Assembly: GCA_021397835.1 (NCBI GenBank)
Contig: JAJFZO010000168.1
Location: 1,736,001 to 1,800,000, forward strand
Reading direction: 5' to 3'
Source: Moringa oleifera
Lineage: Eukaryota; Streptophyta; Magnoliopsida; Brassicales; Moringaceae
DNA length: 64,000 nucleotides
Of the stretch, positions 1 to 11,599 are shown piece after piece (position 1 is the stretch's first letter; every line of letters begins with the position of its first letter). Below the pieces are notes generated by a model. The model did not search any database. It saw only the letters and a list, made by a program, of their open reading frames with translations, and had not been told where the DNA came from. The translations under genes were made by a program, and so were the position numbers.

Positions 1-60
1 GCATAAACCCACCCCAGATCACCAGCTCACAACTCCGAGAGAGAGGGATAAGAATTTTGC

Positions 61-114
61 ATGTCTTCTACGTTTGTTTGTCGCCGAACACCCAGCAGAT
101 GGTGCACCACATGA
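61..114 (+). promoter_or_regulatory. uORF 1 in WRKY leader
   Basis: An ATG at 61 opens a 17-codon frame ending in TGA at 112-114, upstream of the WRKY start at 181. It overlaps uORF 2 in another frame. If the transcript begins before position 61, scanning ribosomes meet this ATG first. I do not recognise the peptide, and the transcription start is not visible because the window begins close by. Confidence 0.4.
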
Positions 115-155
115 AGCGAGTAGCTCTGCTTCACTTCCTGTTCTTGCATCACTAG
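99..155 (+). promoter_or_regulatory. uORF 2 in WRKY leader
   Basis: An ATG at 99 opens an 18-codon frame (MVHHMKRVALLHFLFLHH) with a second in-frame ATG at 111. It ends in TAG at 153-155, 25 bases before the WRKY start codon. It is rich in His and Leu. It could damp or condition WRKY translation, but I know of no named conserved uORF of this sequence. Confidence 0.4.
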
Positions 156-180
156 TACGTGCAGCTTCTTTGGGGTAGCC

Positions 181-2625
181 ATGGACAACTATCAGGGAGA
201 TTTAACAGACATAGTTCGAGCCAGCGGTGGTTCTCTAGGTTGTGGCTCAGGATCGCCGGAGGTTCCTGCTCCCACCTGGCCGTTCACGTCTGATCCCATC
301 AATTTCTCATCGTCAGCTGCTGATCACCGGGGAGGGAACTGCTTCGGGGATCCTTTCATAGACATGCGAGATCCGCTTCTTCACGAAGTCAACAAGGCAG
401 GTTCAGGCTATTTTGGCAGCCCAAATTCAGCAATAGATATTATAAGCACTGGAGTTGAAGATACTGCAAACAGAAGCTTTTGCGGCGCTGGTACAGATAG
501 TATTCTTAGTCAAAAAATGTTTGAGGATGACATGAAGGGTCCCTGCAATATCTTTTCACGGATTCAGATCTCGCAAAGTCCCAAGCAGATGGCTATGTCA
601 CCATGCGATTCGCCAGTGATGGCGGCTCCTGCTGCTGCTGCTACGTCGCCGAGAGGGATCAAGGCTCCTGCCGGGATCCCAAGCGACATGATTAGTACTA
701 ACAGCTCAAAAGGTTGCTTGGTTGATGACACAGTCCCCGTGCAGATCTCGTCTCCGCGGAATCTGGGCATCAAGAGAAGGTAACACCAATATTAAATTTT
801 CTGTTCCCCAGTTGATTGCATCCTTATTTAACTACTATTAAGTGGGTTTTATTTTCTTTGTTTTGCTTTTGCAAGTTTCTCCACAACCTGTAGTTTAATG
901 TCATTTTAGCTTCATTAGTCACCTTCCAAGGGACTATTCAATTTTTCAGAAAACTTGGTTTTCCATAAAATCATGTGGAGAATCAGAGGAATTTAGGGTT
1001 TCATCTGAAATTTCCCCACCAAAAGCTCTTATTTCTGCACTGCTTAGCATAGTCCTTTGGAAGACACCAGGAGACTCCGTCACTGTAAACGTTAACAACC
1101 TATAGATAAGCCTTGATGGGTCTTGATCAACCTGCAAATTAAATACTCTATCTGGCGTCACAATAACATTCACAAACTTGGCTTTCGTGTAGTTATCTGA
1201 CGCTACTTTTCCCTATATTACCCACCTGAAATTTAGAGTATTTTGATTGATCTTTCTGCTTTCAGAACATGCCGTATCTTTGAGCTCTATTTAGGAAAAA
1301 AGGAGTATCAAAACACAGTATCGCATCCCAAGTGTAATTTGGGACTGAACCTTAAACTAATTGATAATCAAAAGAAAATGTAGCTTTTTCATCTTTTGTT
1401 CTTTTTCTCGGGAAAGAGACTGAACTAACTCTAATGTAATATGATGATTTAGGAAAAGTCAAGCGAAGAAGGTGGTGTGTATACCTGCACCAGCAGCTGC
1501 AAACAGCAGGTCTAGTGGAGAAGTGATTCCATCTGATTTATGGGCATGGAGAAAGTATGGACAAAAACCCATCAAAGGTTCTCCTTATCCAAGGTATGCC
1601 AACTTCACATCTTAAACTTCTCCATAAGTAACCAAAAGGTTCTTAATTTTAGCAATTAGGCATATATTTTGTATGATCCTTTGTCTTCCCTTAGCTTTGA
1701 GATATCATACACTAAAATTAAATTAAGTATTGGGCATGATATACAATAGAACTGTGCCAAGATAATGCATTGGAAAACTACTTTTGAACCTGCAGAAGTT
1801 ACCTTAGTAAATTGAACAGCCTTCACCAGCAAACATTGCGTATTGGGAGCTACATTGTCATGGAAAAACGTTGAAGATTAAGAAAATACTTCCACTCAAA
1901 TTTTTGATTTACTTTCTTTTAGAAATTTACTTGCCAATGGGAACAAGTAGATGAATGTGCATCCAACTGAATTGGGTGACCGAATTTGATTCAAGATCTG
2001 GAGGGATTGCTCATCAATGTTTTCTCAATTGTCTAGGGGCTATTATAGATGCAGCTCCTCCAAGGGTTGCTCAGCTAGAAAACAAGTTGAGCGATGCAAG
2101 AATGATCCCAGCATGCTTGTTATCGCATACACTTCTGAGCACAACCATCCATGGCCTACTCAGCGGAATGCTCTTGCCGGCTCCACAAGATCCCAATTGT
2201 CAAAAAACAATGCTGCTTCTAAGAGTTCAACGAGCTCTCAGCTTCCAAACCCAACAAACACAAAGGAAGAAGTGAAGGAGAGTAGCAATGATACTTTGTC
2301 ACCTGTTGTTGGTGCTAGCTCATCTGCAAGCCAATCTGTTAAAGAAGAGATTGAGGAGATTGAGAAGCACTTGGAGATGGATGATGCCGGATTTGGAGAG
2401 GGGTCTAATCAGTCTTACAGGCCTGCATTGCCAGGTTCCCTTCAATCTGAGGATTTTTTTGCCGATTTGGATGAATTAGATGTTGATCCTCTTAATCTCA
2501 TGTTCACACAAGGATTCAATGAAGATCAGCAAAAAGAGAACAAGGGGCTGGATCCATTCAGTCTCTTTGATTGGTCAGGTGACAACAACAACACTTCATT
2601 TGGAGAATCCAACAGGGTTTTATAA
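181..2625 (+). CDS. WRKY14: Group IIe WRKY transcription factor (WRKY14/WRKY35 type)
   Basis: Three exons: 181-779, 1453-1593 and 2037-2625, joined at GT/AG sites with consistent phase, give 442 residues. Exon 2 carries the WRKYGQK heptad (about residues 232-238). The second intron splits the Arg codon after SPYP, the conserved intron position in most plant WRKY genes. Exon 3 completes a C-X5-C-X23-H-X-H zinc finger (C252, C258, H282, H284). A basic stretch (KRRKSQAKK) across the first splice junction is a likely nuclear signal. The N-terminal GDLTDIVR and the acidic C-terminal [11 protein letters not shown] are family signatures that I recognise from Arabidopsis WRKY14 and WRKY35. The protein should bind W-box DNA (TTGACC/T) in the nucleus. 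ATG181 is chosen because an in-frame TAG at 121 has no other ATG after it. The zinc-finger loop has VERCK where relatives usually have Ser for Cys. Confidence 0.95.
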
Positions 2626-3719
2626 GGCACAAATCACCCGCACTCTATATAGGCTCCTGCTCTTAAGTGTTTTTGTTTTTCTTCACTTTTTTGCTATCTG
2701 GTGCAATTTCAATTTCAGGTCCTGCCACAAACCTTGCCATTCTGGTTTTAATTCTCATACTAGGGGAGAGTCTTCTTTCTTGCTTCTACCCCTTTTGTTT
2801 TCTTGTTATTTACCAGAGGGAGTCAGGGAAATTAATTAGGGAAAGAGTAAAAGACAGTGCTGGTTGATTGGGAGCAGAAGCAACGAGTCCCACATTCCTT
2901 TTGGAATATTGGTGGATGGGACAGAAAGCTGAGGAACAGAAGGTTTCAACAGTTAAAGCAAGTACATCCATCAGACATGACTGGAAAGCTCAGGGAGAGA
3001 TTGATTTCAGATGGGACTTGCCTTTCATCTTTTCGAGTGGGAAAAATTATTTGAGCCCTCCCTTTGTCATGTGGGCATTCTTACAGCCACAACAAAGAAA
3101 GAAGCACAACGTTTTTCAACGGTAAAATAAAAGAAAGGTGTAAAGAATATACAGATTAAAAAAAAAAGGAAAAGCTTGACTTTTCTTATCAATCTTCTCT
3201 AGGGATGTGTAAAGGAGGGAAAGATATAATGCATGCTTTGGGTTCCTCAGCTTTCTGTTTCTTATGTTATCCATACAATATTTGTTCTTCTATTTACTTC
3301 AAGCTGTGTCTTCCTAGTGACCATAGTATTAATTGTTCGTGGAAAACTAAGATAGCTACTCAGTCTCGTTTTCCTCTGCTGGTTACACTCTCGCTCTCTC
3401 TCTAGATATGAATGTATCATACACAGTAGTACTTGTGGCTTTATATTATGTGAGGCCTTTCCTTTCTTGAAGAAAGAATTTCGAAAGATGTCTTCTGCTT
3501 TTGCTCAAAGAAAATTTGAGCTGAGAAAAGCCAAAGTCTTAAGCATACGAAAACAATAGTGCACAAGCAGTTGGATCCTTGTCTTTGAAACAAGGGACAT
3601 GGAGATCAGCTAGACAGTGGACCCTTCTCTTTTTTCTTCCTGGGTAACACAGGCTTCCATCGTTGTGGACTCCATTGCAAGAAATAGAATCTCATTAGTC
3701 ATCTGTTGCGTATGTATCA
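2626..3719. other. WRKY 3' UTR and downstream flank
   Basis: This stretch has no recognisable coding sequence. The open frames here are short and not conserved in anything I know. The first few hundred bases are probably 3' UTR. A pyrimidine-rich run (CTCTCGCTCTCTCTCT) lies near 3390. No single poly(A) signal stands out. Confidence 0.6.
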
Positions 3720-3757
3720 TCACCATCACTACCGCCACCACCACCATCATCATCGTA
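3720..3757. repeat. CAC/CAT trinucleotide microsatellite
   Basis: An imperfect run of CAC and CAT triplets (caccatcactaccgccacc and onward). The reading frames across it are artefacts of the repeat. Confidence 0.7.
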
Positions 3758-3840
3758 TCATTGATAATGAGACCTTTCTGTTTACTTTCGAAACCCCATG
3801 CCCTAACAAAAAACAAAGAAACCCAGATATATTGTGGGAC

Positions 3841-3990
3841 GAATTAGCACTTACTCTATTCAATCTCCTCTTAAAGATCTGAAAGAAACACGTGTCCAGC
3901 ATCATTGAACTGGAGGAATTAGCACTTACTCTATTCAATCTCCCTTTAAAGATCTGAAAGAAACATGTGTCCAGCATCATTGAAGTGGCG
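3841..3990. repeat. 75-bp direct tandem duplication with G-box/ABRE
   Basis: Two adjacent 75-bp copies, 3841-3915 and 3916-3990, differ at about five positions. Copy 1 contains ACACGTGTC at 3888-3896, a G-box/ABRE core. Copy 2 has ACATGTGTC there, so the CACGTG palindrome is lost. The pair lies about 100 bp upstream of a TATA-like sequence. Confidence 0.85.
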
Positions 3991-4089
3991 GAATTGCATG
4001 CCTTACTTGACGACAATGCGCGATACTGTTTGGAAGAAAAGAAAATATAGCGGGAAAGCTACTTTTTAGGCTTTTCTGCTCCCTCTCTC

Positions 4090-4098
4090 TATATAAAA
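4090..4098 (+). promoter_or_regulatory. Orphan TATA-box-like core promoter
   Basis: TATATAAAA follows a pyrimidine-rich CCCTCTCTC stretch, a good plant TATA context. No coding gene follows within several kb. Downstream lies a (TTTTCA)n run at about 4187-4211. It could be the promoter of a lost gene or of a non-coding transcript, or a chance match in AT-rich DNA. Confidence 0.3.
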
Positions 4099-4139
4099 AT
4101 AGTGATGCCGGACAAGGTGTAACCGTAATGTGAGAGAGC

Positions 4140-7100
4140 TAGATCGAGCTTGATTTGAGAAGGTGAAGATTATTTATTCTTTCATTCATTTTCATTTTCA
4201 TTTTCATTTTCTGCGTGAATAATGCCATAAGAGTAGCTGCTGAAAATTACACAACAGCTTTGCTAAAAGGAAAGATCCATTTTAGAAAAAATGTCTGAAA
4301 AGGCTCTTTTGATTCCTTTGGCAGTACAAGCTTCAAGATCGGGCAAAGTGAAAAAAGAAAGTTGTTGCTTTTCCAAAAAAAATGAATCCCCTTTCATATG
4401 TATGTAAGGCATAGATGAATTCATTTTAAGAAAAATCTGAAAGTCAAAAAAAAAAAAGAAACAAAAAAAGTGAAAGCAATTGATGTAAGTAACCTTAAGA
4501 ATCATATTGCATGATTTTTGCAACTTATAAATCCACTTGAAATTATTGCATAAGTTTAAAAATCAAAACTTTATATATTAGTTGATGATATGATTTCTTA
4601 ATGATATGAAATTCAGAAAAATGAATTAATATCACTGTATAAATTCTGTAACAGCTGCATTTAACCAACAAAAGGCTTATTGAACAGGAATGTGAGAAAT
4701 TTTCATTCATGAAACTAGTCATAAATAGATAAATGCACACTATATATATACACGAGGAAATGGGCATGCATTTAGTGTCAATTTTATAGAAGACCACGTA
4801 GCCAATCTTTCTTTTTGGACATGTCAAAAGCTGGCGGTGTATAATGGAGACTTTATGCATCCATTGGTAATGGACGCCACTTTTGATCAATTTATTGGGA
4901 AATAGTGACCCTAAGTTCTGTCAAATCCATCAACTTTAATGGAATTTGTCATACCCTTTCATTTGAAGTCACTTCACCAGAGAAAAAAACAAACAGTCCA
5001 AAGTTCTACCGATCAGATTTGTTGTTTTTTTCTCAATCTTGATTGGTACATGAGAATCATTAAGTGTTTGAAGGAAAATGAGAGGCAAATGGGTTGATGG
5101 GTGTTACTGTTGTCATGATTTTGATAAGAAAGCAAATGGGTTTAGTCGATCACATAGGTAGAGCCTCTTTTGGTGCTAAATGTTCACTATGTATCAAGCT
5201 TTCTTGCATCAAATCCTTCCCAAGACATGCACATCAGACATCATCTTGACATTCATAATCGTAGATCTGTAATGTTATCTTATGGCATCATTAGCAGAAT
5301 AACCAATATTCTCTAAATTCGATGATTAGTAAGGAAAGAAATCTCACCTGACATGTTTTAGCCATTTCCAATTAAGAAGAGCAATACCGTCCTTTTTTTT
5401 GTTTTTCAAATTTATCTGTGTATCGACGTAAGATGTTACATAGAATAAAAAAACACATCACTAAGATTATGTAAAAAAAGCAATTATATTATTTTATTAT
5501 TAATCTAATATTACTGAAGTTCTTCCACATGTCCTTGATATTGTATTATAATTAAGCTTGTGGGGGTCCTAATCTTGACATTTGAAGTTACCTATTTCTT
5601 AATTCATTTACATCATTTTGTGTACCAAAAGGCCCAATAAATTCATTCTGTTTTTGTCGTATTGTGGGTTAAAAGAATTCAATTCAATAATTACAGCTAA
5701 CTTGGTCAAAATCTAATTGATTGTCTTATGATACAATGATAATCTAATTAAAGTTTGGTCAATACCAAGATTGTTGCTTTATCTTTCCCCATATATGTAT
5801 AATATATGGTCTTTTGTGCGGGACCAACATAACATATGGTCAGTGGTCACATCAACCTTTATCATCGTGCTACACTAGCCTCTGTTGGCCATAAATTTAA
5901 TTGGTTTACACTTTAAAATCAGTGTCTTATATCAAAGCTCTCAAATTAATTAGGACCCAAAAATCAAGGCCGGGCTATGTAAAGGGTAAAGAATTAGATT
6001 AACTTAACGAGACCAAGTTATGAACATGGTAGCATTTATTCTTTTGTGAAGGCCTTGCATTGCATGTGATCGATTCAGTCAAGTTGTCTATATAATTGGC
6101 AAAGAGCAAGAGAGGAATTAAAGCGGGAATTCTTGAATGTGAGGATTGACTCAGTCAAGTGGTCTGAGATAATTAACGTGGCCACTTGTTGTAATCAAAC
6201 CGCAACTTGTGATAAAAGATGAGGGCTTATAAAGATGAGGGCTTATAAATCCTTTCTGCCAATTACTACTGATAATATACTTAGAATGTTTAAAATACTT
6301 AATATAAACTCTTAGTAGTTCCAGTATCTTTCTGTTGGTGCGGTAGCAAGTGGTATCAATAGTACCCCCCATAGGATCCAAGTCCTCGTATAACTTGGGT
6401 TTTTTTTTATTTTTTATTTTAAATGAAGGGTAAAGATCCAAAGACTTGACTCAACATGAAATTAGGAAGATAATATTTTGCAAGGCAAACTCAAATAACT
6501 TCAAATTTAAAAATAATTCAAAAGGGAATGAAGCAAATTAAATTTATCAACCTCTCAAATTTGAAATATGGTACTTTCATCCATGTGTAGACACAATTAT
6601 ATGCATTTGTATCATTATGGAATCAATATATTTTCATCTAATTAATAATGTAGATACCTAATTTTGTTTGGTATAATTGACTGTGCAAAAAATCAATTCT
6701 TACATTTTAGGTGTTGAAAAATTGGCATGAAAAAATAATGATGGATGATCAAAAGTGGAAAATAAACTTCAAATTTAAAACGATAATTCATTACAACTAA
6801 AATAAGAAATCCAAATCAGATATCCAAAGGTAGCAAATAATATGCAAAAACAAAAAACTCGTATAATAGATCATGAACCATTGTTGAGAGCAAAAGCAAC
6901 AGAGGTGTCAATACAAACATTGACAACAAGGGTAGAGTGAGTAGCATCAGAGGCAAAAATAATATCAATGGCATCAATAGAATTGAGGAAGGCCCAACAA
7001 TGTTAATAGGGCCTAATAACGTCAATAGAATCCAATAATGTAAAAACCCAATCTTTTAAAATTCGTTGGGATATTGGACCAAGTGATAACTCGAGGGAAA

Positions 7101-7429
7101 AGGGGATAGGTAACATGTCAGTAGTGACCATGGCACGAAGAGGCAAGGCCATACTACTAGTACCAAAAAATCGAGGAAAGGTAGTTTAAATGCGTGGCCT
7201 GAGAGGGAACAGATAGGATCTAAGGCCATATAAGAGAAGGAAATGAGCAAAATAAAAAAAGGATAAAAAGTGAAGAAAGACAAGCTTAAAAGACTTGGCT
7301 ATGTTCTCTCAAAGAGCAACATTAGCACCGTTTATGGCAACACCTTGATAAGAAATCATGTGTCTTTCCATAATTTGCAGCTGTATAACATGCTACCATG
7401 AAGACTACCATCGACGTTGGTCAAGGCGC
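4140..7429. other. AT-rich intergenic spacer
   Basis: No gene is supported here. It contains a perfect 16-bp tandem duplication (gatgagggcttataaa at 6218-6233 and 6234-6249). A loosely repeated motif (gattcagtcaag near 6072, gactcagtcaag near 6148) is also present. The part from about 6.8 kb onward may be the undefined 5' portion of the retroelement that follows. I could not find its LTR. Confidence 0.5.
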
Positions 7430-8260
7430 TGATACAGCTTCTATTACCACCTGAGGAAGGGGTCAGGAATCCCATCACAGGTTACGCAGCTCACCTTATT
7501 GTGGAAGCAAATGCGGAGATGAATAATATGATGCGTGCCTTCAAGGAAAATCAAAGACGATGGGCTTATAGGGAACCATAAGCATTCGTGAAGCAGAAAG
7601 TGAGCACCCTATAAGCTAGCAAGTGTCATACTAGGCCTCAAATCGAATCAACCCAAAAGGTCTCGAACTCGGGGTACGGAATAAGGGGCAATAATGAATC
7701 AGACAATGTGTAGGCCATTACAATTAGCACAAGGGCCTGGAAGAGAAATGAGGGATGAGGATAAGAATGATGATTATGACCTTCGACCTCCATTCAGCAA
7801 TCAAAAATTAAATGAATTTGTCTTTATGCAACTGAGGATCCCTCAAATCGAGCCATACGATGGAAGAGGGATCTCAAAGAACACTTAGATCGATATCGAA
7901 GCATAATGTCGATATGCGAGGCATCAAACTTAATTTTATGCAAAGTGTTTCCCGTTACCTTCACTAAAAGATGAGATTAGTTCACTTCCTTTTGATTAAG
8001 AAGCATAACCATTCTCGAACTAATGTTATGGTTGTTTTTAAGACACTTCATTAGCAGTAGGAGTAAGAAATAGTCAAACATCTCATGGACACCTAATAAG
8101 CCCTAGATGAATCACTTCAAGATTACGTATCTCGATTCAATTTGGAGGCCCTACAGATCGAAAACCTGCAAGAACCTATATATCGTCATGGCAACCATTT
8201 TAGAAGGTCACCAAGAGGGACCATTTTAGAAGGTCTCTAAGAGGGACTATTTTTTGATGC
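7430..8260 (+). pseudogene. gag relic of gypsy element 1
   Basis: The segment near 7800-7975 reads LRIPQIEPYDGRG and, after a frameshift, DLKEHLDRYRSIMSICEAS. This matches the plant gypsy gag pattern of a P-x-I-x-PYDG motif followed by DP-x-x-HL. The downstream gag is further disrupted by a 26-bp tandem duplication at 8195-8246. Confidence 0.65.
8195..8246. repeat. 26-bp tandem duplication inside gag relic
   Basis: Two adjacent copies beginning ccattttagaagg, 8195-8220 and 8221-8246, differ at about two positions. The duplication is not a multiple of three and adds to the frame damage. Confidence 0.85.
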
Positions 8261-8427
8261 TTTTTGTCACAAACCGGCATGAAACAGGGCAAATTGTTAG
8301 TTTTAGCAAAGAAATACATCAAAAGCGAAGAAGAAAGCAAGTGAAAGAGAGAAACAAGAAGGTAATCACTTAGAGATCAAGGGAAAAACAAGGATCGAGG
8401 ATGATGTAATGACTACCAAGAAAAAGA

Positions 8428-8481
8428 TAGTTGACCCCTCGATCAAGGAAAACCTAGTTGACCCCTCGATCAAGGAAAACC
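8428..8481. repeat. 27-bp tandem duplication in gypsy element 1
   Basis: Two adjacent, essentially identical copies of a 27-bp unit beginning tagttgacccctcgatc lie at 8428-8454 and 8455-8481. Their identity suggests the duplication is younger than the general decay around it. Confidence 0.9.
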
Positions 8482-9029
8482 CTCGGCTCCCCATTCGGGT
8501 CCTACACTGCAGAAGGTTTTTTGGTATGAACAAACCATTAATAGCATAACCAAAGTTTACACCCTTTAACATGTCCCAAACTAACATGATAATGGCTATC
8601 GAAAGTGAAAGAATGCTGAAGTGTCCAAGACAGATGGTAACACCACCAACCATGAGCTACCAATTAAGAATTGTCACTTTCTCTTAGACTATGATCATAG
8701 CATAGAGATTTGTAGATAGTTATGGTAGGAAATCAAATCTTTGGTCTAAGGGGGCACCTCAGACAATATATGAGAACAACAATTAGCACCCCAATGCCTA
8801 AGATAGAACTCCCACTGAAGTAAACGTAAACAATTCAAGTGGCCAGAGCAGATAGGTTTGAGGCCCATCTAGAAGTACGCATCGATGGTATAGTGGATGT
8901 AATCACAAGGGAACCTACTTCCGGCTATATAAAGTTCTCAGCATAAAAGGCCCATATAAAGGCGTCATAGGGATAAGGTTGAAGATTGAAGGGTCTTATA
9001 ATAACTTTTTTCGATCATATTCTGTAAAA

Positions 9030-9160
9030 GATTTAGACTACTCATGATAATGCCTTGGTGGTCGACTTGACCATTGCTAACTTCTTAACTCGGAGAGTGC
9101 TAATCGATAATGGAAGTTATGTCAATATAATTTATGAACCGACCTTCGCCTAGATGAAAC
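9030..9160 (+). pseudogene. Aspartic protease relic of gypsy element 1
   Basis: The frame reads THDNALVVDLTIANF followed by TRRVLIDNGSYVNIIY. This is the plant gypsy protease signature, with the active-site triad here as DNG rather than DTG/DSG. DNG at this site is frequent in Tat-type elements. Confidence 0.7.
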
Positions 9161-9849
9161 TTTCCAAAGAAAGCTTAAAGAAATATGTGGCCAGCTTGGT
9201 TGGTTTTGGAGGGAAGTCAGTCCTAACCGAAGGGGTCATTAGCTTACATGCAGTGGCAAGAACACATATTAGATAAGCAAGCATTACGATAGAGTTCTTG
9301 GAGGTTAAGTCTTCATCAACATATAATTGGATGTTTAGAAGCCCAGTTTAAATGCTCTATAGGCGACAACTTCTAGTTACCATCTGTTGATGAGGTTTTC
9401 TACCCGCAATGGCATAAAAAAAGTCCATAAAAACCAATAAGTCATAAATTAGTGCTTTTTCACCACTTTCAGCCACCAAAAAACTCACAAGATAAAGATG
9501 TGTCCTATTGACGAGATGGATCTCTAAGATAATGGTAAAACTTGCCTTAGTGAAGCGACAAGAGAAACAAAGATGGTGGAACTTAAGTCGAGAAAGATCA
9601 TTCAAATAAGGTCAAACTTTCCCGACTCCTTTAAGAAATAGCTATTAGCTTTTCTATAGGAAAATTGTGAACTATTTGCCTGAATTGTCAGGGATATGTT
9701 GGGGATAAGTCCATAAGTAATGCAACACTAACTCAAAGTGAACCCCCATTTCAAGCCAGTTTGGTAGAAGAAACACAACTTTGCAACAGGAAACCAAGAG
9801 GTAATTAAAGCCAAGGTGCAAAAGCTGTTAGCCGTTAGATTCATAAGGC

Positions 9850-10260
9850 TAATCTAATACCCCGAATGGTTATCCAATGTTATATTGGTTAAGAAAATGA
9901 ATGAAAGTGGAAGATGTGTATGAACTTCATCAATAGTTTTCATGGATGCTTTCTCTGAGTCTAATTAAATTAAGATATCACTAGACGATAAGGAGTGCAC
10001 ATCATATGTAGCCAACGTGGGCACATTCTACCACAAGGTCATGCCATTTAGCTTAAAGAACGCTAGAGCTATGTATTAATGCTAGTGGCAAAGATATTTC
10101 AAAAACAAATTGGATGGAGTATTGAGGCGTATGTGGATGAAATGATCATCAAGAGTCATGAGGAGGATGCCCACCTGTGCGATTTCGCAAAAATTTTCAT
10201 TGTCTTTAAGAAATATGATATGAAGCTAAACTTGTACAAATGCATATCACGAACTAATAA
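9850..10260 (+). pseudogene. Reverse transcriptase relic of gypsy element 1
   Basis: YPEWLSNVILVKKMNESG corresponds to the RT stretch W-x-x-N-x-V-x-V-K-K. Further on, VGTFYHKVMPFSLKNA and EAYVDEMIIKS correspond to the gypsy fingers/palm segment and the catalytic Y-V-D-D box, here Y-V-D-E. The loss of the second Asp and several stops mark it as dead. Confidence 0.75.
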
Positions 10261-10959
10261 ATAGAGACCAATCCAAAAAAAGTTCAAGCTATCATTGACT
10301 TGCAGCCCTAACATTGGTTTGGGACTTTTAATGCTTAAATGGGAAAGTGGTAGCACTGGGGAGATACATTTCCAAAGTGGTGGACTAGTACCTTCCTTTC
10401 TTCAAAGAATTGAAGTTGATAAAGGAATTCGTTGGGACCACCCAGCTCCAAAAAGCCTTTGACAGGCTTAAAAGATACCTAATGTCCCTATTTATGGGAC
10501 CAATGCCTTCCTTTTGACTTGCACGATCTATGAATCTCCCTGGTAAATTTATTGTAGTAGCAAGGTTTTGCATGGGGTAGAAGAAGATACCAAAGGATTG
10601 AGAAGTTGGCTTTTGCCTTTGTTATTGTTGCTAGGAAGTTGAGGCCTTACTTTCAAGTACTTTTGTTGTTTTGACCAACCAAATACTACAACAAACATTA
10701 CAAAAGCTAGACACCTTGGGATGAATGCTAAAATAAAGTGTGAAGTTGAGGGAACTTGACATCAAATATTATTCTCAGAAAGCCATAAAAGCATAAGTAC
10801 TAGCACATTTCATTATCGAATATTATGAAAGAGCGATAGGGTAGAGACAAGAGAAAGGGTAAGAGATAAGCCAAAAAAAAGCACTTTGCATGAACATTGT
10901 GGGTCGATAGTGTATCAGGGCAAAGAAGAAAGGGTTAAAGAAAGTGAAAATTTAGTTGT

Positions 10960-11060
10960 TAGTAAAAATCTGATTTGAAGCCTCTAATAATAAGGCGGAG
11001 TACGAGGCCATGATTGTCAACCTCAAGCTAGCACACAAGATCAAAATAAGGTACATTCAA
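10960..11060 (+). pseudogene. RNase H relic of gypsy element 1
   Basis: NNKAEYEAMIVNLKLAHKI matches the plant gypsy RNase H motif N-N-x-A-E-Y-E-A-x-x-x-G-L. The region before it (10530-10900) carries weaker RNase H-like fragments broken by stops. Confidence 0.65.
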
Positions 11061-11599
11061 GTCTTCAACGATTCGTTTTTAGTAGTGAGACAGGTAAAAA
11101 AGAAGTATGAAGCATGAGATGAGAGAATAGCAAGATATTTGGCCAAAGTGAAACAATAACAACTTACCCTCGAGGAATGTCTAATGCAACATGTGCCCCA
11201 TGCAGAGAATACTCTCGTTGATGGACCATCCAAACTCGAGGACAACATCAAAAAACATCCTTGAGGAATGTCTTCAAAAAGTATCGAAAAGACCAAGTAC
11301 GAAGGAAGTTGAATCATTTTTGATCAAATTTGGACCTTTTTGGATGAATCCCAATCGGGTATATATCAAGTCCAAGATAACCTTTAAAGATTCCATCGAA
11401 GCACATATCCTTAGGATGAAGGCAACATCATATTGTTTGATTGAGGGATAACTTTACCGATGGTTATTTACTTAGTCGATGTTGAAATTCTTGACCCTAA
11501 AAGAATAAAACTACATCATCCGTGAAGTTCAGGAAGGTATTTTTAAGAACCATGCAAGCGGACTGATGCTAGTGCAAAAACTACTAAAGTAAGGGTATT

